DNA of 64,000 bases from contig OZ007581.1 of NCBI GenBank assembly GCA_963931925.1, positions 16,796,450 through 16,860,449 of the forward strand. Direction: 5' to 3'. Source of the stretch: Onchidella celtica (Eukaryota > Mollusca > Gastropoda > Systellommatophora > Onchidiidae). The position numbers were made by a program, and so were the translations under genes. The notes under the pieces were generated by a model, which was given only the letters and a program-made list of their open reading frames with translations, searched no databases and was not told the DNA's origin. Below are positions 1 to 13,100 of this stretch, one piece after another. The stretch's first letter is position 1; the number at the start of each line of letters is the position of its first letter.

Positions 1-1111
1 TTTTGAAAGAACAATGACTGATAGTGGTGGTAATTAAATTAAAATTATACAGTGGATGTACTTTTTATTAAGGGAAAGACAATAAGAAGAAATAATCTGA
101 CATGCTTTCACGGTTACAGACGGGCTGTACTTGATACAGATTCATTACACTTATAGTCTTACAGAAGAACTGATGATGAGTAGTTACCCAGAAGAAAACA
201 AGCCCAGTGCATAACTGTCTTGGCTGAATTTCTTCAAAAAGAAGTTGCTACCAATCCCCGTTTGTGTCCATTCCCTATTGATCTAGACTTGGAGATCTTG
301 ATCTTGATCTCATCTTTTGCCACCTGAACTTTTTCAGAGTCACACCATCTGTGCCCATAGCATTTGGTCATAGAATCAAAAATTCATTTATTCTGGGAAA
401 ATATTTAAATCTCAATCTACAGCTAGCAAAGCTTTTTAGCATCATTCTGTGTCAGAAACCGCATGTGAAACATAGCTGCAGGCAGTGAGGCTACACTACT
501 AGACCAACGGAAGTGAAAGGCAACAAAAAAAAAGGTGAAGATCATGATTAGACCTTTCTCGGTTTGCCAAATTTCAAAAGAACTGTCGACTGATTTGAGG
601 ACGACGGCCGGTGTTGGTGCTACAGGCGCAGGACGGTCAGCGATTGCGCCTCGGGCAGAAAGGGCCCAGTCAGCAATCGCGCTTTGGATGGAAAAATTAC
701 ATCCCTGACTGTCTTTAGGGGAGCCTAGTCTAATTACAAAACCAAACAGAGAAAATACTGAGTTGTGTTCACCGTTCAGCTATAGCTGTCGACATAAAAT
801 ACGACCCTTCTCTAACAACAGCTACCACTATATTCAAAATAAAAGTTTTCTTTCATTTTCAAAAAAAAAAAAACACCAAGACATGACTTAGGCAATTGTG
901 AATGACCATGACGATATATTATGGTTAAAAATAAAAAGAGAAAGTTTTATTTTATAAAGCTTCATATCAAAAACAAACAGCTAGAAAACAGTATAATAAA
1001 TTCTAAAAGAAGGAACATAAAATAATTTATGCAAAGTTTCTGCCTCTAAAGACCTTTATCAGGCTGAAGACCAAAATGAAAAAAAAAAAGAAACAGAAAA
1101 ACAAACCAGTT

Positions 1112-4100
1112 TTATTTCTCATGTCGCACCTTGGACTTTCCACACAGCAATCTCATCAGCTTAGAAGCTTCATTAGTCACGTACACAGATGGGAACATAA
1201 TGTGAACGGGAAACATACTGAAATACCAAAGAGAAATAAATACAAGGATAAGAAATGTGCTAATGTCTAAGGTCATTCTAAAAACATAAACAAAAAGAAG
1301 TGCATGCATAAAAAGTATAATCAGTCAACTGATGGAACCTCATTAACCCCAAGCCGCACGCTACTCATAAAGCCCGCTGACCGCATCAGTAACCTTACTC
1401 ACAGGGAATATTATGCGGGTCGCACTCACCCTTGCCGATGTACGATGACCACACTACCGCCGTCCACGTGGCTTGGTTGTATTTGATCGGTATGAAAAGA
1501 TTCACTGCTGTGGCTTATTAGGCTTTATAATGAATTAACCAGTGAGATCTTTGTCTCTACGTCTCTGACCAATGATTTGACTTACGATACCAAACTAACA
1601 GCTGTGATTTTTGTGAGAACGAAGCTTGATAACTAGTCATGTCCCCAAACAAATGGTTTCATACTAATGTGGACATTTGGGGGGCAAAGATCATTTCAGA
1701 GCTTGTTTCTAATTGATTCTCAGATGCAGACAACTCTGACGGTCAGCTTGGAAGAAAATGAGATAATATTTGCAACAGTTCGCATGTCGATGTTACACCT
1801 TTTGATAATGTGGGGAGAGCCTTTGAAAGCTTAGTCTTTGTGATTCCGACCAGTGGTTCACTGGTTAACATGTTCTTGACACAATGCCTTTGATTTACAG
1901 GAGATACAGTGAGGAATAAGACGGTAATTACATCTCAAAGAGGTCAGTGATCCTGAAACATGAAAACACACCTTCTGTGCTGCACAGTCAGCTTGACCCA
2001 CCCATGTTTGCACACCCATTGCCACAAACATTTGGGAACCGGAAACCGTATTGTATATATACACCCAGCATAGGGTAAAGGTTTAAAACTAGCCATTGAA
2101 GCTATTGCTAGGGAACTGCTGTCTAACAACAAAGATAAACAGAGAAAATGCTGAGTTGTTTTCACTGCTCAGCTATAGCTCTCTATGTAAATTACACTTC
2201 CCTGATGACAGCCTTTGAGTTTAGTTCCAGCAGCCAACCGATGATACGTTATCACCTGATGTCAAAAAAAAAAAAAAAAAAAAGGCGCCAACTCAAATAA
2301 ATTATAGCCTGACTGGCTACCAGAAGAGGGACAGCAAAGAATACATCTGACGTGATACTGCGTGTCGTAAGAGGCGACTAAAGGTGCAAAGGTCCTGGTC
2401 TCCCGAGAAGAGCCAGTTGGCGGTGGGCCAACTACCCACCCTGTAAAAATAAACCAGTTACAGAAACACAAGCAAATACTTTAAATCAGTCTTTTATCTT
2501 GGGAGAAGGGGGAGCATCTGCACCTGTAGATTCAATGAAGGACAATGGACAAAGCCGAAAGGACTCCACTGGCCTGACTGCTCCTTCATCAAACAAGTCA
2601 CTCCGGATTGCGTCGTGGAATGTCCGCTCCATGTATGAAGCAGGAAAGAGTGCCCAGGTTACAATGGAGATGAGGCGATACAGACTGCACATACTTGGAG
2701 TTAGCGAGACCCGCTGGATACAGTCCGGACTGAAACAACTTAATTCTGGGGAAAAGATTTTGTATTCTGGAAGGGAGGACAAAAAGCATACAGAAGGAGT
2801 AGCGATCATCTTGAGCAAGCACGCCCAGAGGTCACTGAGGGGATGGGAACCCTACGGAAGGAGAATTATATTGGCATCATTTACTACAAAGAACAAGAAC
2901 ATCAACATGAACATTGTGCAGATATACGCCCCAACAAATGAAGCAACCGATGAGGACAAGGACGATTTCTACAACCAGCTTCAGGAAATAGTTGACACAT
3001 TGCCAAGAAAAGATGTGAACATTATAATGGGAGACGCCAATGCCAAGATAGGACTGGACAATACAGGGTATGAAGACATTATGGGGTGCAATGGTTTGGG
3101 ACAAATGAATGAGAATGGAGAGCGGTTTGCAAGTTTCTGCGCATTTAACAGCTATGTGATTGGAGGTTCAGTATTCCCACACAAGAGGATCCATAAGGCC
3201 ACTTGGATTTCACCGGATGGAGTAACTGAAAACCAGATTGACCACTTTTGCATCACCCGACGATTCAGACGCTCACTGGAGGATGTCATAGTACAGAGAG
3301 GAGCTGATGTTGGATCTGACCATCACATGCTGCTGGCAAGACTCAAACTCCGCCTCAAGAAACAAGGTACCAGAGCAGGAACAAAGAGGAGAAAGTTTCA
3401 AGTGAGCCTTCTGGATGGAGACAAGAAGGAAGAGTTCCAGCTGACACTGAGGAATAGATTCAAACCCCTTGTTGACCTCGAAGAGACAGTAGATTTGGAG
3501 ACTCACTGGGCTAAGGTAAAAGGAGTATTTACATCGACATGCCAGGATGTTCTTGGGGAAAAGAAAGTGGAACACAAGGAATGGATCAGTCAAAAATCAC
3601 TGGACTTGATAAGGATAAGAAGAGACCTAAAAGAACAGGTAAATGCAAGTCGTACAAGAAGCTCAAGAGTTGGTAACCAGGAAGAGTACCGAGCATCAGC
3701 TAAAGAGGTCAAAAAATCAATTAAAAAAGACAAAGAGGAGTTTATAGGAATGTTAGCAGAGAAAGCAGAGAAGGCAGCAACAGGAGGACACATGAGGATC
3801 CTCTACCAGACTACAAAGACTCTTGCTGGAAAATATGGAAAACCTGAAGTTCCTGTCAAGGATTACAACAGGAAGGCTATTTTTGGAAAGGAAGCTCAGG
3901 CAAAAAGATGGATAGAACATTTTAACAGCCTCTTGAACAGACCTCCACCAAGCAACCCACCCGACATTCTACCCGCAAGAAATGATTTACCGATCAGTTG
4001 CGACCCTCCGACTAAAGCAGAGATTAATGATGCCATAAAGCAGTTAAATCGAGGCAAGGCAGCTGGACCAGATCAGATCCCACCAGAGGCGCTGAAGGCA

Positions 4101-7100
4101 GATGCTGCTGGGGCTGCAGAGGGTCTGCACTCACTATTCTCGAGGATTTGGACCGGAGGCAAGTTTCCAAAGGACTGGAAGGAAGGACACCTCGTGAAGC
4201 TTCCAAAAAAAGGGGACCTCAGCAATTGTAGTAACTACAGAGGAATTACACTTCTCTCCATCCCAGGAAAGGTTTTCAACCGGATTATTCTCAAGCGAAT
4301 ACAGAATGCAACAGACCCAAAACTTCGCGAGGAGCAAGCTGGTTTCAGGAGTAATCGATCAACCACCGACCAGATCGCCACGCTGAGAATCATAGTAGAG
4401 CAGTCGCTAGAGTGGAACTCCCAACTGATAGTGAACTTCCTTGACTACGAGAAGGCCTTTGATAGCATCGATAGAGAAACACTGTGGAGAATATTGAGAC
4501 ATTATGGAATCCCAGAGAAGATGGTGAACCTTATCAAGAGCATGTACGAGGGGACAAGTTGCAGAGTCGTACACGATGGCGAGCTTACTGACAGCTTTGA
4601 TATCAAGACTGGGGTTAGGCAGGGTTGTTTGCTGTCCCCATTTCTGTTTGTCCTGGTGATTGATTGGCTTATGAAAGAAACCACCAGTGGAGGAAGAAAT
4701 GGCATACAATGGACCCCATGGACACAGCTGGACGATCTAGATTTTGCAGATGACTTGGCACTATTGTCGCACACACACGACCAGATGCAAGCAAAGACTA
4801 CAGCTCTAAACAAAATTTCAGAATCTATTGGATTGAGGATACATCCTGCGAAGTCGAAGGTCCTAAAAATTGTTGCACCCCCAAGCGCACAAGTCAGAGT
4901 AGGAGATCAACCACTGGAAGATGTAGAGTCCTTCTGCTATCTTGGTAGTATCATTGACAATAAGGGAGGAACAGAGGCAGAAGTCAAAGCACGAATTGGA
5001 AAGGCACAGGCAGCTTTCACGTCCTTAAGCAAGATTTGGAGAACCAAGGATATATCTCTAAAAACAAAGCTGAGGATATTCAACTCGAATGTGAAGTCAG
5101 TCCTGTTGTATGGATGTGAAACTTGGAATGCGTCCCAGGCCTGCATAAAGAGAATCCAAGTTTTCATCAACAGATGTTTGAGGAAGCTACTTAAGATCAG
5201 ATGGACAGACAAGGTCAGCAATGAAATTGTATGGAAAAGAACAAGACAGAGCCCAGTCAGAGAGGAAATTGGTAGGAGGCGATGGAGATGGATCGGCCAC
5301 ACTCTCAGGAGGCCAGGAAACAGCATCACGAAGAAGGTATTGGATTGGAATCCCCAGGGCAAGAGATCAAGAGGAAGGCCGCGCGGAACGTGGAGAAGAG
5401 CCAGAGAAAATGATGTGCAACGAAGCGGAAAGACTTGGAATAATGTAAAGAGACTGGCCCATGATAGAGAGGGATGGAAAGTGTTTGTTGGTGGCCTATA
5501 CCCTGATCCAGGGTGAGAAAGGCAATGATGATGATGATGACTGGCTACCATTCCTGGGTTTTTAACACCGAAATAGTCTTGGAAATCTTCAACACTGAAA
5601 TATAGTCTTGAAAATCTTCAACACTGAAATATAGTCTTGAAAATCTTCAACACTGAAATAGTCTTGAAAATCTTCAACACTGAAATACAGTCGTGACAAT
5701 CTTCAATTTCTCTCACCCAAAAAAATTACTTACAACCGAGGTCTTGGTGGATTTGCTGCCGTGGCTCCGAGTATACTGAACGGAAACAGCAAGGTGAAAG
5801 CCATAGTTCTGCAAAAAAGATCACATCACAGATTCATTCACATGACAATCATAATTTTTACTCTAGAATTCTTGAAATGTTGTGAAAATGACTCATACAA
5901 AAATATTCACTAGAAATAAAATGTCAGATGACAATCAGAGTTGGTGTGAGATCACAGAATCCATGTGGCCAAAACAAGAACACCATATGGAATAAAACAC
6001 AGATGAAAATTGGAGAAATATAAAATAGAGGAGAAAATCTGATTGGCACACTGATGCCACTGCATAAAAGTAAAGTATGTTGCGATTTTGTGCCGTTTTG
6101 AATCATATCCACCTCTTGAATGCAAATAAAACAGAATACACTTTCATGTGTAGAATGCATTTCAAAATGGCCACAGTATTTCACTTACTATAACTTGGTT
6201 GTTCCACACCTATTGAACACAATAAACACATTATGATCTCAACTGAAATTTTTACCCAGCTGAGGAAACAAAATCTCACTTGAGCTGAAATCCTCTGAAA
6301 AACAGACAATTTTCCCCTATCAGGAAATATTTAATTAATTCAGTGGCTCCCCTAAGCCGCATTTTCTGGCTCAAGCCGCCGACATAGTCGAACCCTAAGC
6401 CGGATTTTGCAGCTCGAAATTAAGAACTTAATTTATGAAGCTACCAATTGTTGCAACGAAGTATACTTTCGTGCACGCACAAGGTTGGCTTTCCTGTTCC
6501 TTCCGCGAAATGTAAACAGTGGATGGCATGATGAAATTGATGGTTTTTATTGTTTTTTTGTTTTTTTTACTTCCTTATTGTGACATCATGAAATATCACT
6601 GTGTCGCCATATCTGTTATATGATTTTGATCTTAACTCAAAAAGTTTGGGAGATATCTTCATGAAATTTGAAGGTGAATTCATAATTGGATTACTGTTAT
6701 TATTTCAAAAGTTGAATGGATAGGGATATAGAAGCGGTATGAGCATGGGGTAAGTTGAAAAATTTAGGTGTGAAAATCTGCTCTTGAATTTTTCGTTTCA
6801 CTTTACTGTCCAGTTTATGTATCAAAAGTGTGCTAAATCATTCTGTCAATCCTTTTATCTTATTCTGCATTCAATTTCCAATAAATTGATATGTATATTG
6901 TATAGTCTAGCTCCATCCACAATAAACTTGTAGTGTATGATTTAGAAAGCCATATGCGGAATTTCGTTTGTCGCAAATTTATCTGGGGTCCAACAGTAAC
7001 ATTCCGTGGGGGAGTCAATGAGTTAAATGAAAATACTAGGAAAATAAAAATGTCTTGGATAGATATATATATAAGAAATTATAACTTGGACATGAAATAT

Positions 7101-10100
7101 TTTGCCCAGTAGGGGAACCAAAATCTTACTTTAGCTGAAATCCTCTGAAAAAACAGACAATTTTCATATAAATATGAGAAAATATTCAATTAAATGAAAA
7201 TACTCACACAAAAAAAAAAGCTTTGGGTAGATATGGTAAGAAATTATACCTCCAACACAAGAAAGATTGTCATCCTACCTGGTATAGAGAGATTCCCAGT
7301 AACCACTGGCCAGATGAATAGGAAGCCCAAAAGCAAAGTAGTATGGCCAGTTGTTCTCTATCTGAGCCACTCTTGTGTGTCCTTTTATACCTACAACACA
7401 AACAATATCATGCATGAGATCAGCCACTGCATTTCAACATAAGTTGATGAAATATACAAACCACAAAAAATTGTGGGGTCATGGCAAGGTTTGAAATAAA
7501 GACAAATGGCAAAAGGAAAAAAGTTGTATTATTTCTTATGCAAGGCTTTGCTACATGCAACCTTTTCTGTCACGTTTTATCTTTACTTCAATATAGGATA
7601 ACATTATAAAACAGCATTTGCAAATCTGAATAATCTTGAGTAGGATTATTTCATTTCTTACATTTTTTGTTCAGTCCCCATCGCCTCGTTGCCACAAAAA
7701 GTACTGACACAATATTTTATTTCCGCTTCTTATAATAATTGAGATAAGGCTATAAGATGGTTTGATGAAGTGTATTCTATCATTCCTATGAATTTCGTGA
7801 AGGTATCTCATTTCTGGATAAAAAGTTCCAAAAGTTATACTCACACTTTAAAAACTATAAAACTTCAAATGCCATTTTCTCCAAACACACTTGACTTATG
7901 TGGAGATGGAATTAGGCAATATGAAGATGACAACCTAAGTAACAATCACTGAATTTCTGATGGGAGAGGGAAGTAATATGACATTCTTAAACCTGATACT
8001 TCATTGTTTGTTTGTTGTTTTTTTCCCCCTGTCATGAATAATTCAGAAACACTGAATAATAAAAGAAGATATTTCTTCATAAACTAAATTGTCCTATTTC
8101 ATAGAAGCCTAAAACCCAACTGGGATTTGTTTTTCCTTAAAGTGAGTGCCTAAGAATACCTACCAAGTAATGCCCACTTGTACTCAAAAGCATACACAGC
8201 ATAGAATAGAGAATAGTGCAACCACTCCATCAGTACAGCTACCCACGGCCAGGGAGTCAGTGCACACACTATAGCAGCCTGAAAGAAAATGTACATGTAT
8301 GTCACTGACTGGCTGATAACAACAAATCACAACACTGAACTTGAGGCTAGAACTGGAAGATAAAACACAACAGCCAATTAAATGATAGACATGGCACTTT
8401 TCAGTTTTGACCATTTGTACTCAAACGATTGTGTAAAGAAATTTACATCCATCTTAAATGACAGTCACCATCCTGTTTTATCAAATTTCATGATCATCCA
8501 GGAGCAACAGAATAATATATATCAAGGCAAACAAAGAAAGATACAGAAGATCAATTTTGCCCTCCGCCATTTATCCAAACAAGACATTATTGATAGATAT
8601 GTGTCATATTTCAATAAGGTTCAACGTAATTAGCCTGTTATTGAATTATGATACATATATGTTTATGTAATGATGTGTTAGATGTGTGCACCATGTATGT
8701 GCTCTTAAACACAATGAAAAAAATTTCCTTCATGGAGTAATAAAGTGATTCTTATTTTCAAATAACCACTTCAATGTGGGATATCTTATATCAAGGCAAA
8801 CTGTAAAATATATGTGTTAAACACTAGTCAGTTGTAAGTGCATTGTAGCCCATAACTATTTGCAGTAGAGGCTAAAGAGAAAATCAAACATATGTATACC
8901 TGTACTAGAAAGAGCGTCTGATATATACTGCTGAATATAAATTCACTGATTGTGGCTCCTATTGACATGCTTTTTGGCTGACCGTAGAGTTGAAGAAACA
9001 CTTTATCTGCTACTTCCTGAAAAGTAACAATATATATAATATAAACCATGTATAAACTCTGCCAATCCATTGTATGGTCAAAGATGTAGTGTCATAGGAG
9101 TAAACTGGAAAATCTTCATAGGTCTTATATGGACTGGAACCACTCAACAAGTCAAACTTAGCTGTAAACTTGCATGTCTCATACTTTTATGAACACATGA
9201 TGATACAAATATAAACAAAGGTTTTAACAGTTGAGGGCTGACGAAAATCTCACTGGCCCTGGGGAAAATCACTCCCATCTCCATCTATGTGTTGAACTTG
9301 TTATACTCGAAGAAGCAAAGTAAAAAATGGACAGCCGGCCAGTTGGCAGGTCTGCATGCGTGAAGAATCGGAGCACCGCAATAAGTCACATCAGGAAGGA
9401 AAGGGTTAAAAGCTGGTATCCAGTTAACAAGAAGTTTTAAATATGTAATGCACATTTCTCATATGTATAATGCAAGTCTCAGCTCCCACAAATAGTACAG
9501 CAATAAAAAGTTCACATCATTTGTCGTCTGTCTCATGTACTGGCGTTTCAACAATTTTTCCCATTTTACAGGAACGCATTTGAACGTTTTTGGTAAGACT
9601 CAGATTTCTTCAACAGTGACAAGAAGGGGCAAAAACATTTCTGCTTACAATTTCAAAACTGCTCAAGATATCAAAACTGTCACTTTGTGAGAATATAGAT
9701 CTCACCATGAGCAGTGATAAGGTAGCCATAACTCAAGACCAATAAAATCATTGACACATCAAAATGTGAGGTGGAAGACGATGTGCTGACTCACATTATT
9801 GTTAATGATACTGGTTAGTTTGATGACTGCCATGCTGGGGAACCACCACAAAAAGTGCAGGGTGAACGCAGACACAGCCAAACCTCGAGTGAGACTGTCA
9901 CCTGTAGGGAAAAATTATATATACAAATTAGATTCATCATGGAAAAATTGAACTGGAATCCAAACAAAATATGAATATGTGGAACAATTCATTAAATCCA
10001 TTTAAACATTTCTGCAATCCACACAAAAAATCAAATCTCTGTTGAATCTGGACAAATGTTCAACAATTTGTCAAGCCACACCACAGACATGAATAAAAAT

Positions 10101-13100
10101 AGTCATGTGGATAAACTATAGAGATCTAAACCTCCATTAGTCAAAATGTTTAAAAAGGCCACCTACCACAATATTAACTCACTGATGCCCGACATCGCAT
10201 GGGTGCAATTTTCTCACTGCGAAGGCAGCTGCCTGACATCGCGTATGTGCGATTCTACTATCAATATTCAATGAATAGCTCGTAAGGGTAATGTAATAGT
10301 GCGATGACTGTGGCGCGGATGAATTCTAGAGTCGTTTCCCTTTCACTGAGTACCCGGATGATCAGTCTTGCGTGAAAACTAACGAAGTTATGATCGTTTT
10401 TGTACTGCTATCTCCCCTTGCTCAAAATCCTACGGTCGTTCCGACTTCGAAGTACAAAAGTACAAAAAATGTGTAGATCTAGCTCTACACGGCCTTCTAA
10501 TGATGCAGTAGCCTTTCAGGGTAGTAAACCAGATAGTGTGACAGCTACATGTAGACCTAAACACCAGCCTGGAGCCTCTACAGCCCAATATTTTAGTTCT
10601 TCTGACTCGGAAGATGATTCACATATTCACAACTCAAAACTATAAAAGATAACTCAATTCTGTTTGTGACATTATAAATTTTACTATAACATTTATATAC
10701 ATGTCAAACTGCAACACTAGCTTAAATAGTTTTTTTTTAATATTTTTTTTTAAATACCTTTGAAACGCTGGGTACCAGGGAATAGCTAGGGTAAAAATCC
10801 CGGGCATCAGTGAGTTAAATGAGTAAATGGCTTTCATCCTGAAATTTGGTGAGTATTTGTTTCAAAATCCCTACATATACTTGTCTTAAAATTAACATTT
10901 CATCTATTCTCTCAGTCTTGATAGCAAACAGGCAATCAATCTATAACTGGCTAACACCTGACATCATCATACAAACTGTTCTTAAATGTCTTATCAGGAC
11001 AAAATTTATGAATAAGAAACGCTCAAACATAGTCAAGAACTTACAAAATGACAAGGACATAAGAACTTACCAAAGAAGCTGGCAATGTAAGAACATCCCA
11101 TCTGTATTAGAAAGGTAATCTGAAAATATAATTGCACTGTAATTATCTACAAAAGAAAAAAGAAAAGAAAATCACACTTAGTACTACATACCGACTATGA
11201 TGAAAACACACCATACATTCAGGCATATAAAATGTTGAAAGGGACCTGAATAAATTGAAAGTAATTGCGAATACCCCAAAATTTAACTCATTAATATTTA
11301 GTACCTTTTACCACTGAAGGACACAACTGCAAGCTTTCCTTTCGCCATTTCAAACAAATTCTAATGCGAGAGCTTCCAAATGACATATTAAAACACCTAA
11401 CAGACAACCAATCCTCATGCAATGAGAACTCAGGGGTATCATACAGTATCAATCTATTTCATACACTCTTTCAATTATACCATTCACTGTCATTCAATGA
11501 ATGGAGAAATAGCTCCACATTTATTATGTGTGCTAGTCTTGTTCTCCTACAAAAACAGAGCTCATTAAGCCATATAAAATGAATTGTTTCAGTAAACTTT
11601 TGAAGTGGTTTAAATTGTCACAGTCATTACGACGGACACCAGCAGGAATAGATTTTGTACAATTTGAGAGCCACAGAAATCATGTCTTTACAAATTTATA
11701 TTTTTAATGTATAAGCAGTATGAAATCCATTCACATGAACAGGATTTAGTACAGTAGAATTTGGTAATAACGAGACATCGTCTTCCACCAAAAATGTGTC
11801 GTTATACCTGAGGTCTCACCATTCCAGAAAAGAGTACAAATAAGGAAGGCAAGGGATTAAAATACCTCACTATTGTTTTTATGGTTACCTCTCTTATTAG
11901 CATTATCCTGCATATCAATGTACATGTAATATCAAATTGACAGCACATCTCGGCCTTGATATCTATACTTTTTTTTGTCTTTTTGACATTCAATAATCAA
12001 AGAATGGGAACAGACTGGCCATGTGATTGTGACACAGGGATTGTAGACATATAGTCATGGTCACAAAGCCTGGTGTAGACAAAGAGCACATGCCACGCAG
12101 CTGTAAGTGACAATCAATGACCTTGCTACATGTAATAATTATCCCATATCACAGGTAGTGACCAGACAGTGCATGTGTCACAAAGATACACGTTTGTGAA
12201 GTTGTAGCCTACACAGTCTGCCCCACAGTTTGCCTCAGTGAATGATGAGTCATCACTTTGGACTGACTGCATGTGGTGTGCTATCACAGCACATGGGCAG
12301 TAGAGAGAGAAAGCATACCAGGCCTAAGTGAGAGATGGCCAGGTGGTGCCACAACTTGCAAGGCTGGTGTGGTGGGCATGTAGTAATAAACAAAGAACAA
12401 TAATTTATTGTTTGACTTCCAACGTTGTTCTGAAGCCACTCCCGCCATTTGCCGTATGCACTCAAAATTAATTCTCTCACTATACCTAGCACTTTAATTA
12501 TTGACTGCCATTATTCAAGTATTTCATTATATAGCTCATACAGCAGAAAAAACAGGGATTCTCGCTGTCGGTAAGGACTCATTATTAGCAGTGACGTTAA
12601 ACATGATGGTTGACTGTAATATAAGACACAAAAAGTGCATGGGGGAAACCTCACTTAATTTTATTGAAGTGGTTGAGACCAGCGCCACTTATTCTTTATG
12701 TTCACCTAATCAACCACAAAATTGAAAAAAGAGTAACTTACCAGGAGGGCCACACCTGCTGTGGTCACTGTATTCCAGATTATGTCCATCAAGGTTCTAA
12801 GGACAAGAGGACAAAAACAGCTATGAACTATTCTCACCTGAAGACAGCACACAATTTAAATAGAAATTTCCCGAATGTCATTCTTTCATTTAGTATTCAA
12901 AATCAAAACTCCCTTTCGGTGTTGAAAATTCACCAGAGAAACAGGACATTCATGGGTGAAAACAAATGAAGGTTCAGAAACCTGAAAACCAAAGTTTCCA
13001 AAAAGTCCATTCCTGAAGCTGGAAATTTTCAATGAAATATAGGCTAGCGATAAAACATGTTACATTTAGCTCAGGTCAGTGGGTTGTTTTGTCAGTCTCC

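Noticed and set aside
240-340. Open minus-strand peptide ending in an Arg-Ser repeat as the EI24 C-terminus
   Set aside because: The phase does not fit and an in-frame stop lies just upstream. The exon at 1217-1112 fits the phase, the acceptor and the family.
2323-2460. HDV-like self-cleaving ribozyme at the 5' end of the RTE element
   Set aside because: RTE leaders sometimes hold one, and there is a GTCG...CGAC hairpin and a TTGGC...GCCAA hairpin, but I could not build the nested double pseudoknot starting at 2323.
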